59,222 nt of DNA from Gammaproteobacteria bacterium (lineage in GTDB: Bacteria; Pseudomonadota; Gammaproteobacteria; Steroidobacterales; Steroidobacteraceae), in the NCBI GenBank assembly GCA_027365225.1, contig DAHXNV010000013.1, positions 1-59,222 of the forward strand, written 5' to 3'. Every line of letters begins with the position of its first letter. Within the stretch, counting starts at the first letter, position 1. Position numbers and translations under genes: made by a program. The notes below the pieces were generated by a model. That model had not been told where the DNA came from, did not search any database, and saw only the letters and a list, made by a program, of their open reading frames with translations. Shown here piece after piece: positions 40,077 through 56,029 of the stretch.

Positions 40077-41567
40077 ATGAGCACCCCGCTCGGAACGTCG
40101 GTCTCGGCGGACGCGGGCAGGCGGCAGGGCGACGCATGGGAAACCGTGATCGGGCTGGAGATCCATGCCCAGCTGGCCACGCGCTCGAAGATCTTCTCCG
40201 GTGCCGCGACGGCCTATGGCGCGCCGCCCAACACCCAGGCTTGTCTGGTCGATCTCGGCTATCCCGGGGTGCTGCCCGTGCTCAATGCCGAGGCGGTGCG
40301 GATGGCGGTGCGCTTCGGGCTTGCCATCGGCGCGCAGATCGCGCGCCAGTCGGTATTCGCGCGCAAGAACTACTTCTACCCGGACTTGCCGAAGGGCTAC
40401 CAGATCAGCCAGTACGAGCTGCCGATCGTGGCGGGGGGAACCCTCGAGATCGTGCTCGAGGACGGCTCGCGCAAGCGCATCGGAGTGACGCGCGCGCACC
40501 TGGAGGAAGATGCGGGCAAGTCGTTGCATGAGGGCCTCGCGGGCCTGACCGGCATCGATTTGAATCGCGCCGGGACGCCGCTGCTGGAGATCGTGTCGGA
40601 GCCGCAGATGCGCTCGGCCCGGGAGGCCGTCGCCTACATGAAGAAGGTGCACACGCTGGTGCGCTATCTCGAGATCTGCGATGGGAACATGCAGGAGGGC
40701 TCGTTCCGCTGCGACGCCAATGTCTCGGTGCGCCCGGCGGGGTCGGAGAAGCTCGGAACCCGCACCGAGATCAAGAACGTCAATTCGTTCCGCTATGTGG
40801 AGAAGGCGATCCAGTACGAGGTCGCGCGTCAGATCGAGCTGATCGAGTCCGGCGGCAAGGTGATTCAGGAAACGCGCCTGTTCGATCCGGACAGGGGCGA
40901 GACGCGCTCGATGCGCTCGAAGGAGGAGGCCAACGATTACCGTTACTTCCCCGATCCGGATCTGCTGCCGCTCGAGCTCGAGGCCGCGTATATCGAGGCC
41001 GTGCGCGCCGAGCTGCCCGAGCTGCCCGATGCGAAGGCGGCGCGCTTCAGCGCGCAGTACGGCCTGTCGGACTACGACGCGGGAGTGCTGACTGCCAGCC
41101 GCGAACTCGCCGATTATTACGAGGCCGTAACCCGCACAGTGCCCGGGCAGTCAAAGCTGGCGGCGAACTGGGTCATGGGCGAACTCGCCGCCGTGCTGCA
41201 CAAGGACGGACTGGAGATCGGCGCCGGCAAGCTTCCCGCCGAGCGTCTGGCCGGCCTGCTGGCGCGCATCGCGGATGGGACGATTTCCGGCAAGATCGCC
41301 AAGGAAGTGTTCGAGGTGATGTGGGCGAGCGGGGCAAGTGCCGATGAGGTCATTGCTTCGAAGGGGCTGCAGCAGATCACCGACACCGGAGCGATCGAGC
41401 GCGCCATCGAAGAAGTCATGGCCCACCATCCGGCCCAGCTCGCCGAATTCCGCGCCGGGAAAGACAAGCTGTTCGGCTTCTTCGTCGGGCAGGTGATGAA
41501 GGCGACGCAGGGCAAGGCGAATCCGGCTCAGCTCAACGCTCTGCTGAAAAAGAAGCTTCCGGGTTGA
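40077..41567 (+). CDS. gatB: Asp/Glu-tRNA amidotransferase subunit B
   Basis: Kinase/transamidase subunit that activates the misacylated residue and adds ammonia. 496 residues: '[20 protein letters not shown]' at the start of the cradle domain, '[16 protein letters not shown]', '[20 protein letters not shown]', and a C-terminal YqeY-like domain that binds the tRNA ('[20 protein letters not shown]'). It lies 58 bp after gatA. tRNA-Gln in this window is a likely client. Confidence 0.95.
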   Translation: MSTPLGTSVSADAGRRQGDAWETVIGLEIHAQLATRSKIFSGAATAYGAPPNTQACLVDLGYPGVLPVLNAEAVRMAVRFGLAIGAQIARQSVFARKNYFYPDLPKGYQISQYELPIVAGGTLEIVLEDGSRKRIGVTRAHLEEDAGKSLHEGLAGLTGIDLNRAGTPLLEIVSEPQMRSAREAVAYMKKVHTLVRYLEICDGNMQEGSFRCDANVSVRPAGSEKLGTRTEIKNVNSFRYVEKAIQYEVARQIELIESGGKVIQETRLFDPDRGETRSMRSKEEANDYRYFPDPDLLPLELEAAYIEAVRAELPELPDAKAARFSAQYGLSDYDAGVLTASRELADYYEAVTRTVPGQSKLAANWVMGELAAVLHKDGLEIGAGKLPAERLAGLLARIADGTISGKIAKEVFEVMWASGASADEVIASKGLQQITDTGAIERAIEEVMAHHPAQLAEFRAGKDKLFGFFVGQVMKATQGKANPAQLNALLKKKLPG

Positions 41568-41598
41568 GTCGCCGGGGCGGATGCCCCATCCTGGGGGC

Positions 41599-42516
41599 AT
41601 GGATGCCGACTCCGGTTATGATGCGGTGCGCCGTTTCGTCGTCGAGAACCAGTCCGTGCGCGGCCAATGGGTGCGTTTGGGCGCGGCTTGGCGTGAGCTG
41701 TGCGCCAATGGCGAATACCCACCCGCGGTGCGGGCGCTGCTGGGCGAGGCGGTGGCCGCGTCGGTCCTCCTGGCGGCTACGCTGAAGTTCCAGGGCCGGC
41801 TGACTCTGCAACTGAACGGCGAGGGCGCGGTCCGCCTGATGGTGGCCCAATGCACGCATCAGTTTCGTGTGCGCGCCATCGCGCACCATGACCCAGCGCT
41901 TGCGGCGACGATCTCGGGCGAGCTTGCCCGAGGCGAGGGATTCCGGATGCTGACCGGCGGCGGCGGTCGATTCACGGTGACCGTCGAGGCCGATGAGCAC
42001 AACCTGCGCTATCAGGGCATCGTGCCGCTCGCGGGCGCGTCGCTGGCCGAATCGCTGGAAGCCTATTTCAACGCCTCCGAGCAGTTGCCGACGCGCGTGC
42101 GTCTGGCGGGTGATGCGGGGCGCTGCGCCGGCCTGCTGGTGCAGAAGTTGCCCGGCATCGATCGCATCCCGTCATCCCCCGCGTGGCCCGCGGCGCAGCG
42201 AGCCGTGGCGCGGCTCGGATCGGCGGCGCTGCTCGATCAGCCGGCCGAGTCGTTGCTCGGCGGCTTGTTGCCGGCCTATGACGTGCGGCTGTTCCGCGCA
42301 AGTCCGGTCGTCTTCGAATGTCGCTGCGGTGAGGGCAGGGTGACCTCGCTGCTGCGTGCGCTCGGGGCGCAGGAAGTCCGGAGCATCTTGGCCGAGCAGG
42401 GCGCTGTGACCGTCACGTGTGAGTTCTGCGGCCGGCCGTACCGGTTCGACGCGGATGCCGTCGATGCACTGTTCACCCACCCGGGCACGGGCGAGGCGCC
42501 TGCACTGATCCACTGA
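41599..42516 (+). CDS. hslO: Redox-switched chaperone Hsp33
   Basis: Holdase activated by oxidation. 305 residues from the ATG at 41599, which matches the family N-terminus better than the ATG at 41581. The C-terminal zinc switch is complete: Cys241-x-Cys243 and Cys274-x-x-Cys277. It is 31 bp after gatB on the same strand. Confidence 0.93.
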   Translation: MDADSGYDAVRRFVVENQSVRGQWVRLGAAWRELCANGEYPPAVRALLGEAVAASVLLAATLKFQGRLTLQLNGEGAVRLMVAQCTHQFRVRAIAHHDPALAATISGELARGEGFRMLTGGGGRFTVTVEADEHNLRYQGIVPLAGASLAESLEAYFNASEQLPTRVRLAGDAGRCAGLLVQKLPGIDRIPSSPAWPAAQRAVARLGSAALLDQPAESLLGGLLPAYDVRLFRASPVVFECRCGEGRVTSLLRALGAQEVRSILAEQGAVTVTCEFCGRPYRFDADAVDALFTHPGTGEAPALIH

Positions 42517-42561
42517 GCCGTTTGCGGGGAACGCTGTTCAACCCTTTGAATTGAAATCTCA

Positions 42562-42590
42562 TTTACAGCGTCGGATCAATGCATTAGACT
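42562..42590 (+). promoter_or_regulatory. Putative promoter of the arsR-type/metF/metH operon
   Basis: TTTACA and TAGACT are separated by 17 bases. Initiation near 42597 would leave a leader of about 28 bases before the GTG. Half-sites TTCAA and TTGAA occur around it (42538-42555 and near 42614), a plausible place for autoregulation. I see no SAM or SAH riboswitch fold in this leader. Confidence 0.5.
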
Positions 42591-42624
42591 GCAGTTAAAG
42601 ATTTATGCAATTCTTGAATAACAG

Positions 42625-48287
<5,663 letters not shown>

Positions 48288-48289
<2 letters not shown>

Positions 48290-48313
48290 GCCGCCGGGTT
48301 TGGCCGCCGGCTC
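48288..48313. terminator. Weak stem-loop across convergent gene ends
   Basis: GAGCCG (48288-48293) pairs with CGGCTC (48308-48313), spanning the metH stop and the end of the convergent membrane-protein gene. Only six pairs and no T-run, so a terminator role is tentative. Confidence 0.25.
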
Positions 48314-49109
48314 AACCGATATGACCGGCGCGGCGCAGTTCGAGGTCGCCGAATACGCTCAGCAGGATGGCGGTGTAGAAGTTGAGTCCCATCGCGGCGA
48401 CGGCCAGTGCCACCGCGGCCAGCACCGCCCGGGCGTCGGCATCGGCATGACCGGGATTTGGCAGGACCAGTGCCGCCATGACCGCCACGAGCAGGGACAC
48501 CAGCGCGATGATCGCCACTCCCGCGATGTACATCACGGCGGCCCGCCACCAGTTACCGTGCACCAGACGCAGGCTATAGAGCAGGCTCTGCACCACCCCT
48601 TTGCCGATGAGCATGCGGGCGGGCAGGGCGAGCGAGAGCGCCACGGACAGGTAGATCGCCGGCACGAGCATCGCCCCGAAGACAATCGAGCGGTACGGCT
48701 CGGCGAGCGAGAGCGGGGGAAGAATGAGCAGCGCGACGGCGAGGCTGGCGATCAGGGAGATCGCCACGATGGCCGGAGCCTGCTTGAGCGCCTCGAGCAG
48801 GTCCCGCGCGCCGGGGGGATGGCCGGCGGCCACGGCGGATTGGCGCAGCAGCAGGGCCATCCAGACGACGAAAAAGAGCACGGAGCCGCCGCAATAGAGG
48901 GTGATCCACGTCGGGTCGTTCACGGCGCTGCGGGGCGTGAGCAGTTGGCCGCGCGCGAGGTCGTAGAGGGTGGAGAGCTCGCCGAACAGGATGGCGATCG
49001 TGGCATACGGCATGCACTTCGGCAGCGACACTCGGAAGATCTTCAGGCTGGCCTCGAGCAGTTCCGGGAAGGTGCGAGGACGCGCCGGGGGGTAAAGTGT
49101 GATGGACAT
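48312..49109 (-). CDS. Hypothetical integral membrane protein
   Basis: 265 residues with about six hydrophobic segments ('VLFFVVWMALLL', 'IVAISLIASLAVALLILPPL', 'AMLVPAIYLSVALSLALPARML', 'AGVAIIALVSLLVAVMAALVL', 'AVLAAVALAVAAMGL'). It resembles the loosely defined bacterial membrane proteins of the DUF975/YciC type, with an N-terminal 'TFPELLEASLKIFRVSLPK' segment, but I cannot assign a function. It is convergent with metH and divergent from prmC, so it is transcribed alone. Confidence 0.65.
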   Translation of the reverse strand: MSITLYPPARPRTFPELLEASLKIFRVSLPKCMPYATIAILFGELSTLYDLARGQLLTPRSAVNDPTWITLYCGGSVLFFVVWMALLLRQSAVAAGHPPGARDLLEALKQAPAIVAISLIASLAVALLILPPLSLAEPYRSIVFGAMLVPAIYLSVALSLALPARMLIGKGVVQSLLYSLRLVHGNWWRAAVMYIAGVAIIALVSLLVAVMAALVLPNPGHADADARAVLAAVALAVAAMGLNFYTAILLSVFGDLELRRAGHIG

Positions 49110-49129
49110 CGGCAAATGATAGCTGTCTC

Positions 49130-50011
49130 ATGACACGAACCGCCATCCGGTCTGCGTTCCAGACCGTCGGAGCGTTGCTCGCCGAGGGTGTGCGGCATCT
49201 GGAAGAGGCGCTCGCGTCCGATCCGGGCGCGACACCCGAACTGGACGCGCAGCTGCTGCTCGCGCACGCCTTGCGGATCTCGCGCACGTGCGTGTATTCG
49301 CACCCGGAGCAACCGGCGCACGAGCCGGCCGCGCAGCGCTTCAGAGCACTGATTGCACGCCGGGCCGCCGGGGTGCCCGTGGCGTATCTGCTCGAGCGCA
49401 AGGCATTCTGGACGCTCGAGCTCGCAGTCAGTTCCGCCGTGCTCGTGCCCCGACCCGAGACCGAGCTGCTCGTGGAGCGCGCGCTCGCCTTGCGCCCGGA
49501 GGCTTGCGCGAGCGCAGTCGATCTCGGTACGGGCTCGGGGGCCATTGCCTTGGCACTCGCGCATGAGCGTCCGGGCTGGCGGGTCAGTGCGACGGACATC
49601 TCGAGCGAGGCGCTGTCGGTGGCGCGCGCCAACGCCATTGCGCTCGGCCTGGAGCGCGTGAATTTCGCGCAGGGCAGCTGGTTCGCGGCCCTGCCTGCGT
49701 GCCGATTCGACCTGGTGGTGAGCAATCCACCCTATGTGGCCGCGACCGATGTGGCGCTCGCGGCGCTGGTACATGAGCCGCGGCGGGCGCTCACCCCAGG
49801 TCCCGACGCCCTCGCCTGCCTGCGAGAGATCATCGGCGATGCGCCGCGGTTCCTGGCAGCGGGTGGATGGCTGCTGCTCGAGCATGGCGCCGAGCAGGGG
49901 CCCCAGGTCGCCGGCGCGCTGACCGCCCGGGGCTTTGTTACAGTGCGCACCCACCGCGATCTGGCGGGACATGAGCGTGTGACGGAGGGCCAATGGCCGG
50001 CAATTCGCTGA
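49130..50011 (+). CDS. prmC: Release-factor glutamine methyltransferase
   Basis: It methylates the GGQ glutamine of RF1 and RF2, raising termination efficiency. 293 residues: N-terminal helical bundle, SAM loop 'AVDLGTGSGAIALALA' and the catalytic 'NPPYVA'. Its substrate gene prfA is 680 bp downstream on the opposite strand instead of directly upstream as in enterics. It overlaps the following cyclophilin gene by 19 bp. Confidence 0.93.
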   Translation: MTRTAIRSAFQTVGALLAEGVRHLEEALASDPGATPELDAQLLLAHALRISRTCVYSHPEQPAHEPAAQRFRALIARRAAGVPVAYLLERKAFWTLELAVSSAVLVPRPETELLVERALALRPEACASAVDLGTGSGAIALALAHERPGWRVSATDISSEALSVARANAIALGLERVNFAQGSWFAALPACRFDLVVSNPPYVAATDVALAALVHEPRRALTPGPDALACLREIIGDAPRFLAAGGWLLLEHGAEQGPQVAGALTARGFVTVRTHRDLAGHERVTEGQWPAIR

Positions 50012-50502
50012 TTCGATTCGAGACGACCCACGGTGCCTATACCGTCGAGCTGTATCCGCACGAGGCACCGGCGACAGTGGAGAACTTTCTCGCCTATGTG
50101 GATGCGGAATTCTTCGACGGCACGATCTTCCATCGCATTGTGCCGGGCTTCGTGATCCAGGGCGGCGGGCTCGACCGGAATTTCCGCAGCAAGCAGACGC
50201 GCGCCGCGATCCGCAACGAGGCGAAGAACGGGCTGAAGAACCTGCGCGGCACGCTCTCAATGGCGCGCACCAACGTGGTGGACAGCGCGACCTCGCAGTT
50301 CTTCGTGAATCTCGCCGACAACGCCTTTCTCGATCACAGCGCGCGGGATTTCGGTTACGCGGTATTCGGTCGGGTGACCGAGGGCATGCAGGTCATCGAC
50401 ACGATCGCCGCCGTCGGTACCGGCCGGCGCGAGGGCTACACGGACGCGCCGATGGAGGATGTGGTGATCCTGTCGGCGCGCCGCCTCGGCGCGGCTTCTT
50501 GA
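49993..50502 (+). CDS. ppiB: Cyclophilin-type peptidyl-prolyl isomerase
   Basis: 169 residues of the short cyclophilin fold with no signal peptide, so cytoplasmic. Motifs: 'FHRIVPGFVIQGGG' with the active-site Arg, 'LSMARTNVVDSATSQFFVNLADN', 'FGRVTEGMQVID'. It accelerates proline isomerisation in folding. Confidence 0.92.
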   Translation: MAGNSLIRFETTHGAYTVELYPHEAPATVENFLAYVDAEFFDGTIFHRIVPGFVIQGGGLDRNFRSKQTRAAIRNEAKNGLKNLRGTLSMARTNVVDSATSQFFVNLADNAFLDHSARDFGYAVFGRVTEGMQVIDTIAAVGTGRREGYTDAPMEDVVILSARRLGAAS

Positions 50503-50692
50503 GGGACTCCTCGGCTTGACGGGCCGCCGGCGCGCCCGATCGGGGCGGCGCTGCCGTGCGATGTGCCCGTCTGATCGGGCTCACTGGCGCATGGCGCGGC
50601 GTGCGCCGGCTGCGGCGGCGGATTCGCTCGCGGCGGGCCAGCTTCGCACCCGGCAGACCGATTGTGCGGCCGCGCGCGCCGTGCGGCTCGGC

Positions 50693-51775
50693 TCAGGCCT
50701 CGATTTCAGCCAGCAGCTCCGCCTGGTGCTCGTGGGCGAGCGCATCGAGCAGCTCGTCGAGCACGCCGCTCATGACTTGCGGCAGCTTGTACAGCGTCAG
50801 GTTGATGCGATGATCGGTGACCCGGCCTTGCGGAAAGTTGTACGTACGGATGCGCTCGGAGCGATCGCCGGTGCCGACCTGCAGGCGCCGCGCGCGCGCC
50901 TGGGCGCCTTGTTGCTTCGCCTGCTCGGCGGCCAGCAGCCGCGCCTGCAGCAGCGACATGGCCCGCGCACGGTTCTTGTGCTGCGAGCGCTCGTCCTGGC
51001 ATTCCACGACGATGCCGGTGGGCAAGTGCGTGATGCGCACCGCCGAGTCGGTCTTGTTCACGTGCTGGCCGCCGGCTCCGGAGGATCGGTAGGTATCGAT
51101 CCGCAGGTCCGCCGGGCTGATCGCGACGTCGGCGATCTGATCGAGTTCGGGCAGGATGGCCACGGTGCACGTCGAGGTGTGGATGCGGCCCTGTGCCTCG
51201 GTGGTCGGCACGCGCTGGACCCGATGAACTCCGGATTCGAACTTCAGGCGCGAGAACGCGCCTTGGCCGACGATGCGGCTGATGATTTCCTTGTAGCCGC
51301 CGTGCTCGCCCGGACTTTCGCTCAGGATTTCCACGCCGAAACCTTTCGATTCGGCATAACGGACGTACATGCGGAACAGATCCCCCGCAAACAGCGCGGC
51401 CTCGTCGCCGCCTGTGCCGGCGCGGATTTCCAGGAAGATGTTGCGCTCGTCACTCGGATCCTGGGGCAGCAGGAGCGCGTGCAGCCCGTCCTCGGCGGCG
51501 CTCATCGCGGCCGCGAGGCGATCGTGCTCCTCGGCGCCGAGTGCGCGCATGGACGAGTCCTGGTCTGCGAGCATCTCGCGCGCGGTGGCGAGGTCGCGCT
51601 CGAGAGTCCGATAGGCGCGCAGTCGCTCGGCCAAAGGCTGCAGGCGCGCGTACTCGACCGACAGATCGCGGAACTCGGCCGAGCCGCCCTCGAGATCGGG
51701 CGAGGCGAGCAGTCGTCCGACCTCCTCGTACCGGTCGGCGAGCTTCTCGAGGCGCTGTCGAATGGAGTCCTTCAT
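50693..51775 (-). CDS. prfA: Peptide chain release factor 1
   Basis: It reads UAA and UAG stop codons. 360 residues, the standard length, from the ATG at 51775. The peptidyl-release motif 'GAGGQHVN' is present. The stop-codon recognition tripeptide, P-A-T or P-V-T in most RF1, reads P-T-T here ('[10 protein letters not shown]'). The 190 bp downstream, between this gene and the convergent cyclophilin gene, hold nothing I can name. Confidence 0.95.
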   Translation of the reverse strand: MKDSIRQRLEKLADRYEEVGRLLASPDLEGGSAEFRDLSVEYARLQPLAERLRAYRTLERDLATAREMLADQDSSMRALGAEEHDRLAAAMSAAEDGLHALLLPQDPSDERNIFLEIRAGTGGDEAALFAGDLFRMYVRYAESKGFGVEILSESPGEHGGYKEIISRIVGQGAFSRLKFESGVHRVQRVPTTEAQGRIHTSTCTVAILPELDQIADVAISPADLRIDTYRSSGAGGQHVNKTDSAVRITHLPTGIVVECQDERSQHKNRARAMSLLQARLLAAEQAKQQGAQARARRLQVGTGDRSERIRTYNFPQGRVTDHRINLTLYKLPQVMSGVLDELLDALAHEHQAELLAEIEA

Positions 51776-51873
51776 GATGTGAGCCTGAACGGGGCGCGGC
51801 ATTCTCCGGGATCGCCGCCAGCCCCACAAGGCGCCAGGCGTTCCGACCGGCGTGCGATATAGTGCTGCAGCAT

Positions 51874-52488
51874 ATGCCATCCCTTGCTGTGATCCGGCGG
51901 CGCTCGTGGACCGCCTGCGCCCTGCTCGCCGCCCTGGTCCTCAGTGCCTGCCAGACGGTGTCCGTGCCACCGGCACCGGTCACCGCCTGGCGGGTCCGGC
52001 GGCCGCTGCTGCAGTCCCTAAGCCGTTTCCGCCTGACAGGGCGCGTGGCCGTGGCGGTCGGACAGCAGGGCTTCAACGCCGATATTCTCTGGGTCCAGCA
52101 CGGAACGCATACCCGTATGACGCTCAGTGGACCGCTCGGCGCCGACGCGGCCGAGGTGAGCGATAATCACGGCCATCTGGCCGTCATCACTTCGCAGGGG
52201 CGGCATCTGGGCAACGCCGCCGCGCGCGCGGTCCTGCGGCGTCAGCTCGGATTCGATCCGCCGCTGGCGAGCCTGCGCTATTGGATCCTCGGAGTGCCCG
52301 ACCCGGCGCTGCCGGCCCACGCCTCGATCGACAAGGCGCAGCAACTGACGAGCCTGCAGCAGGCGGGGTGGTCGGTCCTGTACCACGCTTACCAGCCGGT
52401 CGGGGCCGACTGGCTGCCGCGGCTCCTGACGGTGCGACGCGCCGACGTGCGGCTGCGGATGGTGGTGGACGCATGGCACTTGCAATGA
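51874..52488 (+). CDS. lolB: Outer-membrane lipoprotein receptor LolB
   Basis: It takes lipoproteins from LolA and inserts them in the outer membrane. 204 residues: signal peptide with lipobox 'LSAC', then the half-barrel with '[22 protein letters not shown]' and '[11 protein letters not shown]'. The ATG at 51874 is preferred to a GTG four codons earlier. It leads lolB-ispE. Confidence 0.92.
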   Translation: MPSLAVIRRRSWTACALLAALVLSACQTVSVPPAPVTAWRVRRPLLQSLSRFRLTGRVAVAVGQQGFNADILWVQHGTHTRMTLSGPLGADAAEVSDNHGHLAVITSQGRHLGNAAARAVLRRQLGFDPPLASLRYWILGVPDPALPAHASIDKAQQLTSLQQAGWSVLYHAYQPVGADWLPRLLTVRRADVRLRMVVDAWHLQ

Positions 52489-53330
52489 GGTCTGAGGAGA
52501 GCCTCTGGCCGGCACCGGCCAAGCTCAACCTGTTTTTGCACGTGACCGGCCGGCGGCCCGACGGCTATCACGAGCTGCAGACGTTGTTTCAGCTCATCGA
52601 TCTGTGCGACACGGTGAGGATAGTGGTGCGCGAGGACGGCCGGATCGAGCGGCCCGAAGGTCCGGCGGAGATAGGTCCGGAGACGGATCTGACAGTGCGG
52701 GCGGCCCGGGCACTGCAGGTGGCCACCGGCTCGCGACGGGGGGCCTCGATCCGGGTGCAAAAGCGGATTCCGATCGGCGGCGGCCTCGGTGGCGGCAGTA
52801 CCGATGCCGCCACGGTTCTGCTGGCCTTGAACCACCTGTGGGAGTGTGGGCTCGGAGTTGAGGATCTGGTGCGCATCGGGTTGCCGCTCGGCGCGGATGT
52901 GCCTGTATTCGTTAGAGGTTTTTCGGCCTGGGGGGAAGGGGTCGGGGATCGGCTCGAAGCGGTTGCGTTGCCGGAAAGGTGGTACGTGATCATCCGGCCC
53001 GAGGTGAGTGTGTCGACCCGGGACGTGTTCCAGAGCCCTGAATTGACACGAAATAGCCCCCTCATCACAATACGCGCCTTTCTCGATACCGGCGGACGCA
53101 ACGACTGCGAGCCGGTGGTGCGCGCACGATGGTCCGAGGTGGCCGAGGCGCTCGACTGGCTGGCGCAGCACGCGCCGGCGCGCCTGACGGGAACCGGATC
53201 GTGCATTTTCGCACCTGCGGCAAGCTCCAGCGAGGCACAGCACATTGCCGCCCGCGTGCCCGATCGGTGGCGAAGCTTCATCGCGCGGGGTTTGAATGTT
53301 TCCCCGCTGCGCGCGCTTCTCCCAACATAG
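52485..53330 (+). CDS. ispE: 4-diphosphocytidyl-2-C-methyl-D-erythritol kinase
   Basis: GHMP kinase of the non-mevalonate isoprenoid route. 281 residues: 'PAPAKLNLFLHVTGRRPDGYHEL', the ATP loop 'IPIGGGLGGGSTDAAT' and 'LTGTGSCIFA'. The ATG at 52485 overlaps the lolB stop (ATGA); an in-frame ATG at 52473 is possible. Confidence 0.94.
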   Translation: MRSEESLWPAPAKLNLFLHVTGRRPDGYHELQTLFQLIDLCDTVRIVVREDGRIERPEGPAEIGPETDLTVRAARALQVATGSRRGASIRVQKRIPIGGGLGGGSTDAATVLLALNHLWECGLGVEDLVRIGLPLGADVPVFVRGFSAWGEGVGDRLEAVALPERWYVIIRPEVSVSTRDVFQSPELTRNSPLITIRAFLDTGGRNDCEPVVRARWSEVAEALDWLAQHAPARLTGTGSCIFAPAASSSEAQHIAARVPDRWRSFIARGLNVSPLRALLPT

Positions 53331-53491
53331 CGGTGGGCGGGCTTCGTCACGGTGGAATCGGCCATGACGGTCGGGATGTCGGGTTCGGGCAGGTGCGCAG
53401 GCGCGCGCCGCCGGGGGTCCGGAATCGACGCTGGCGCCGCGGGACCGGCGCTGTCGTGTGGGCAGTACGATGGGACCGGAGTTGAGGATTT

Positions 53492-53566
53492 TGGGGTGTA
53501 GCCAAGAGGTAAGGCAGCGGGTTTTGATCCCGCCATTCGGAGGTTCGAATCCTCCCACCCCAGCCA
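53492..53566 (+). tRNA. tRNA-Gln (anticodon TTG), CCA encoded
   Basis: The acceptor TGGGGTG pairs with CACCCCA, the anticodon loop is TTTTGAT with TTG, and the T arm is GGAGG/CCTCC around TTCGAAT. Discriminator G and CCA follow. It sits between ispE and prs as in many gammaproteobacteria. Confidence 0.97.
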
Positions 53567-53624
53567 AATCGATCTGGACGGCGACGATTTGCTCGCCACG
53601 AATTACGGTTGACCTAGCGCAGTC

Positions 53625-54581
53625 ATGAGCACCAACGACTTGCCAGCCTTGTTCACCGGCAACGCCAATCCGGATCTCGCGGCGGACATCGCGCGTCATC
53701 TGCAGACGCGGCTTGGGCGGGCGTACGTCGGTCGCTTCAGCGACGGGGAAATCAACGTCGAGCTGATGGAGAACGTGCGCGGGCGCGACGTGTTCATCGT
53801 GCAGCCGACCTGTCCGCCGGGCAACGACACTTTGATGGAGCTGCTGGTCATGGTGGATGCCTGCCGGCGCGCCTCGGCGGCCCGCATCACCGCGGTCGTG
53901 CCGTATTTCGGCTATTCGCGCCAGGATCGCCGGCCGCGCGCCACGCGCTCGGCGATCACCGCGCGGCTGGTGGCGAACATGCTGTCGATCGCGGGGGTCA
54001 ACCGGATGCTGACGGTCGACCTGCACGCCGAGCAGATCCAGGGGTTCTTCGATATCCCGGTCGACAACGTGTATGCCTCTCCGGTGCTGCTCGGCGACGC
54101 CTGGAAGCAGACGTACACCAACGTGGTGATCGTCTCGCCGGACGTCGGGGGCGTGGTGCGCGCGCGCGCCTTCGCCAAGCGGCTCGACGACGCGGACCTG
54201 GCGATCATCGACAAGCGCCGGCCGCGGCCGAATGAGTCGAAGGTGATGAACATCATCGGCGACATCGATGGCAAGGTGTGCGTGCTCGTCGATGACATGA
54301 TCGACACCGCGGGGACGCTGTGTCACGCGGCCAGGGCGTTGAAGGACGAAGGCGCGCAGAAGGTGGTGGCGTACATTACCCACCCCGTGCTCTCGGGCGA
54401 TGCGGTGAGCCGTATCGCCGACTCGGTGCTCGATGAGCTGGTGGTGACCGACACCATCCCGCTGTCGCAGGCGGCGCGCGAGTGCACGCGCATCCGGCAG
54501 TTGTCGGTGGCGGGGCTGCTCGCCGAGACCATCCGTCGCATCCGCGACGAGGAGTCGGTGAGTTCGCTGTACGTCGATTGA
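53625..54581 (+). CDS. prs: Ribose-phosphate pyrophosphokinase
   Basis: It makes PRPP for nucleotide, His and Trp synthesis. 318 residues with '[21 protein letters not shown]' (ATP and metal) and the PRPP loop '[13 protein letters not shown]'. Confidence 0.96.
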   Translation: MSTNDLPALFTGNANPDLAADIARHLQTRLGRAYVGRFSDGEINVELMENVRGRDVFIVQPTCPPGNDTLMELLVMVDACRRASAARITAVVPYFGYSRQDRRPRATRSAITARLVANMLSIAGVNRMLTVDLHAEQIQGFFDIPVDNVYASPVLLGDAWKQTYTNVVIVSPDVGGVVRARAFAKRLDDADLAIIDKRRPRPNESKVMNIIGDIDGKVCVLVDDMIDTAGTLCHAARALKDEGAQKVVAYITHPVLSGDAVSRIADSVLDELVVTDTIPLSQAARECTRIRQLSVAGLLAETIRRIRDEESVSSLYVD

Positions 54582-54660
54582 TTGGACCTGTTGAGGTTTT
54601 TGGTGTGCTGCGACCTGGTCGCGGGTCGCGGCGCGTTGTCAGTGTAGATTGGAGAACATC

Positions 54661-55386
54661 ATGCGTATTGCATTCAGCTTCAGCGCCGAGCCGCGCGAGG
54701 CGCAAGGCAAAGGTGCGAGCCGCCGCCTGCGTCACATGCACAAGGTTCCGGCGATTCTGTACGGTGGCCACGCGCAGGCGGAGGCCCTCGCTCTAGAGCA
54801 TCACAAGTTGCTCACGGTTATCGCCGATGAGCGTTTTTACTCCTCGATCGTGCAGCTCAAGATCGGCGAGCGGACACAGGAGGCCATCGTCAAGGACGTG
54901 CAGATGCACCCGGCGAAGAATCAGATCGTGCACGTCGATCTGCAGCGGGTGACCGAGAACGAGCCGATCCGCCTGCACGTGCCGATCCACTTTGCCGGTG
55001 AGGCGGGCAGCCCCGGCGTCAAGACCCAGGGTGGGGTCGTGTCGCACATGCTCACCGATGTGGAGATCGTCTGTCTGCCGAAGGACCTGCCGGAATACCT
55101 CGAGCTGGACCTGTCGCAGATGAGCATCAACGAGACGAAGTTTCTGGCGGATATTCCGTTGCCCTCCGGCGTGAGTATTCCTCACTTGGCGTATCGCAAC
55201 GCTCCGGTGGTCTCGATCCACAGCCCGCGTGTCGCCGAGGCGGAGCCGCTCGCCGAGGCGGCGGCGACTGCGGCCGAAGGCGCGCCGGCTGCCGCGGGAG
55301 CGGCTGCGGCTACGGCGGCTCCGGCGGAAGCGGCTCCGGCGGAAACGGGCAAGGCCGGCCAGAAGAAGGAAGGCGGCAAGAAATAA
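54661..55386 (+). CDS. rplY: 50S ribosomal protein L25, long Ctc type
   Basis: It binds 5S rRNA. 241 residues: the L25 core (1-95, 'RLRHMHKVPAILYGG'), the TL5/CTC beta-domain (about 96-190) and an Ala/Glu/Pro-rich tail ending in lysines (about 193-241). A GGAG box precedes the ATG at 54661. The 79 bp leader after prs contains GCGACC/GGTCGC, a small hairpin of unknown role. Confidence 0.93.
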   Translation: MRIAFSFSAEPREAQGKGASRRLRHMHKVPAILYGGHAQAEALALEHHKLLTVIADERFYSSIVQLKIGERTQEAIVKDVQMHPAKNQIVHVDLQRVTENEPIRLHVPIHFAGEAGSPGVKTQGGVVSHMLTDVEIVCLPKDLPEYLELDLSQMSINETKFLADIPLPSGVSIPHLAYRNAPVVSIHSPRVAEAEPLAEAAATAAEGAPAAAGAAAATAAPAEAAPAETGKAGQKKEGGKK

Positions 55387-55395
55387 CCGCGGCGC

Positions 55396-55986
55396 ATGGC
55401 GGGCACGCCGCTCAAGCTCGTGGTGGGGCTCGGCAATCCGGGCCCCACCTATGCTCACACCCGGCACAATGCGGGCTTCGCGTTCATCGACGAGCTTGCC
55501 CGGCGCGCAGGAGTCACTCTGAAGCGCGAATCGCGTCATCAGGGCGAGTTTGGCCGGACGGTCATCGCGGGACAGGAGCTGTGGCTGTTGAAGCCGCTCA
55601 CTTACATGAATCTGAGCGGAAGCTCCGTGCAGAGCGTGATGAGCTTCTACAGAATCGCGCCGGCTGCAGTGCTGGTGGCGCACGATGACCTTGATTTTCC
55701 GCCGGGTGTCGTACGTCTCAAGGAGGGCGGAGGCGCCGGCGGCCACAACGGCTTGCGCGATATCATCGCGCGGCTCGGTGAGTCTTTCTGGCGGCTGCGG
55801 ATCGGTATCGGACACCCGTTCGATCGCGCCATCGTGATGAATTATGTGCTCGGGCGGCCGAGCGCGCCGGAGGCCGGATTGATCGGCGAGGCGGTATGCG
55901 CGGCGGTCGATGCGCTGCCGGTGTTGCTCGACGAGGGCGCGCAGAAGGCGATGAATCGGCTGCACTCACGCGCCGCACCCGAATAA
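55396..55986 (+). CDS. pth: Peptidyl-tRNA hydrolase
   Basis: It recycles peptidyl-tRNA dropped from ribosomes. 196 residues: '[20 protein letters not shown]' with the catalytic His, '[12 protein letters not shown]' and '[11 protein letters not shown]' with the catalytic Asp. It follows rplY by nine bases. Confidence 0.95.
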   Translation: MAGTPLKLVVGLGNPGPTYAHTRHNAGFAFIDELARRAGVTLKRESRHQGEFGRTVIAGQELWLLKPLTYMNLSGSSVQSVMSFYRIAPAAVLVAHDDLDFPPGVVRLKEGGGAGGHNGLRDIIARLGESFWRLRIGIGHPFDRAIVMNYVLGRPSAPEAGLIGEAVCAAVDALPVLLDEGAQKAMNRLHSRAAPE

Positions 55987-56029
55987 TCCGCCGTTGCGGC
56001 CGGCGGCCGGACGGCTCGGAGGTTCAGTC

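Noticed and set aside
42517-42624. SAM or SAH riboswitch before the methionine operon
   Set aside because: The leader after the likely promoter is under 30 bases and lacks the conserved cores of these riboswitches.
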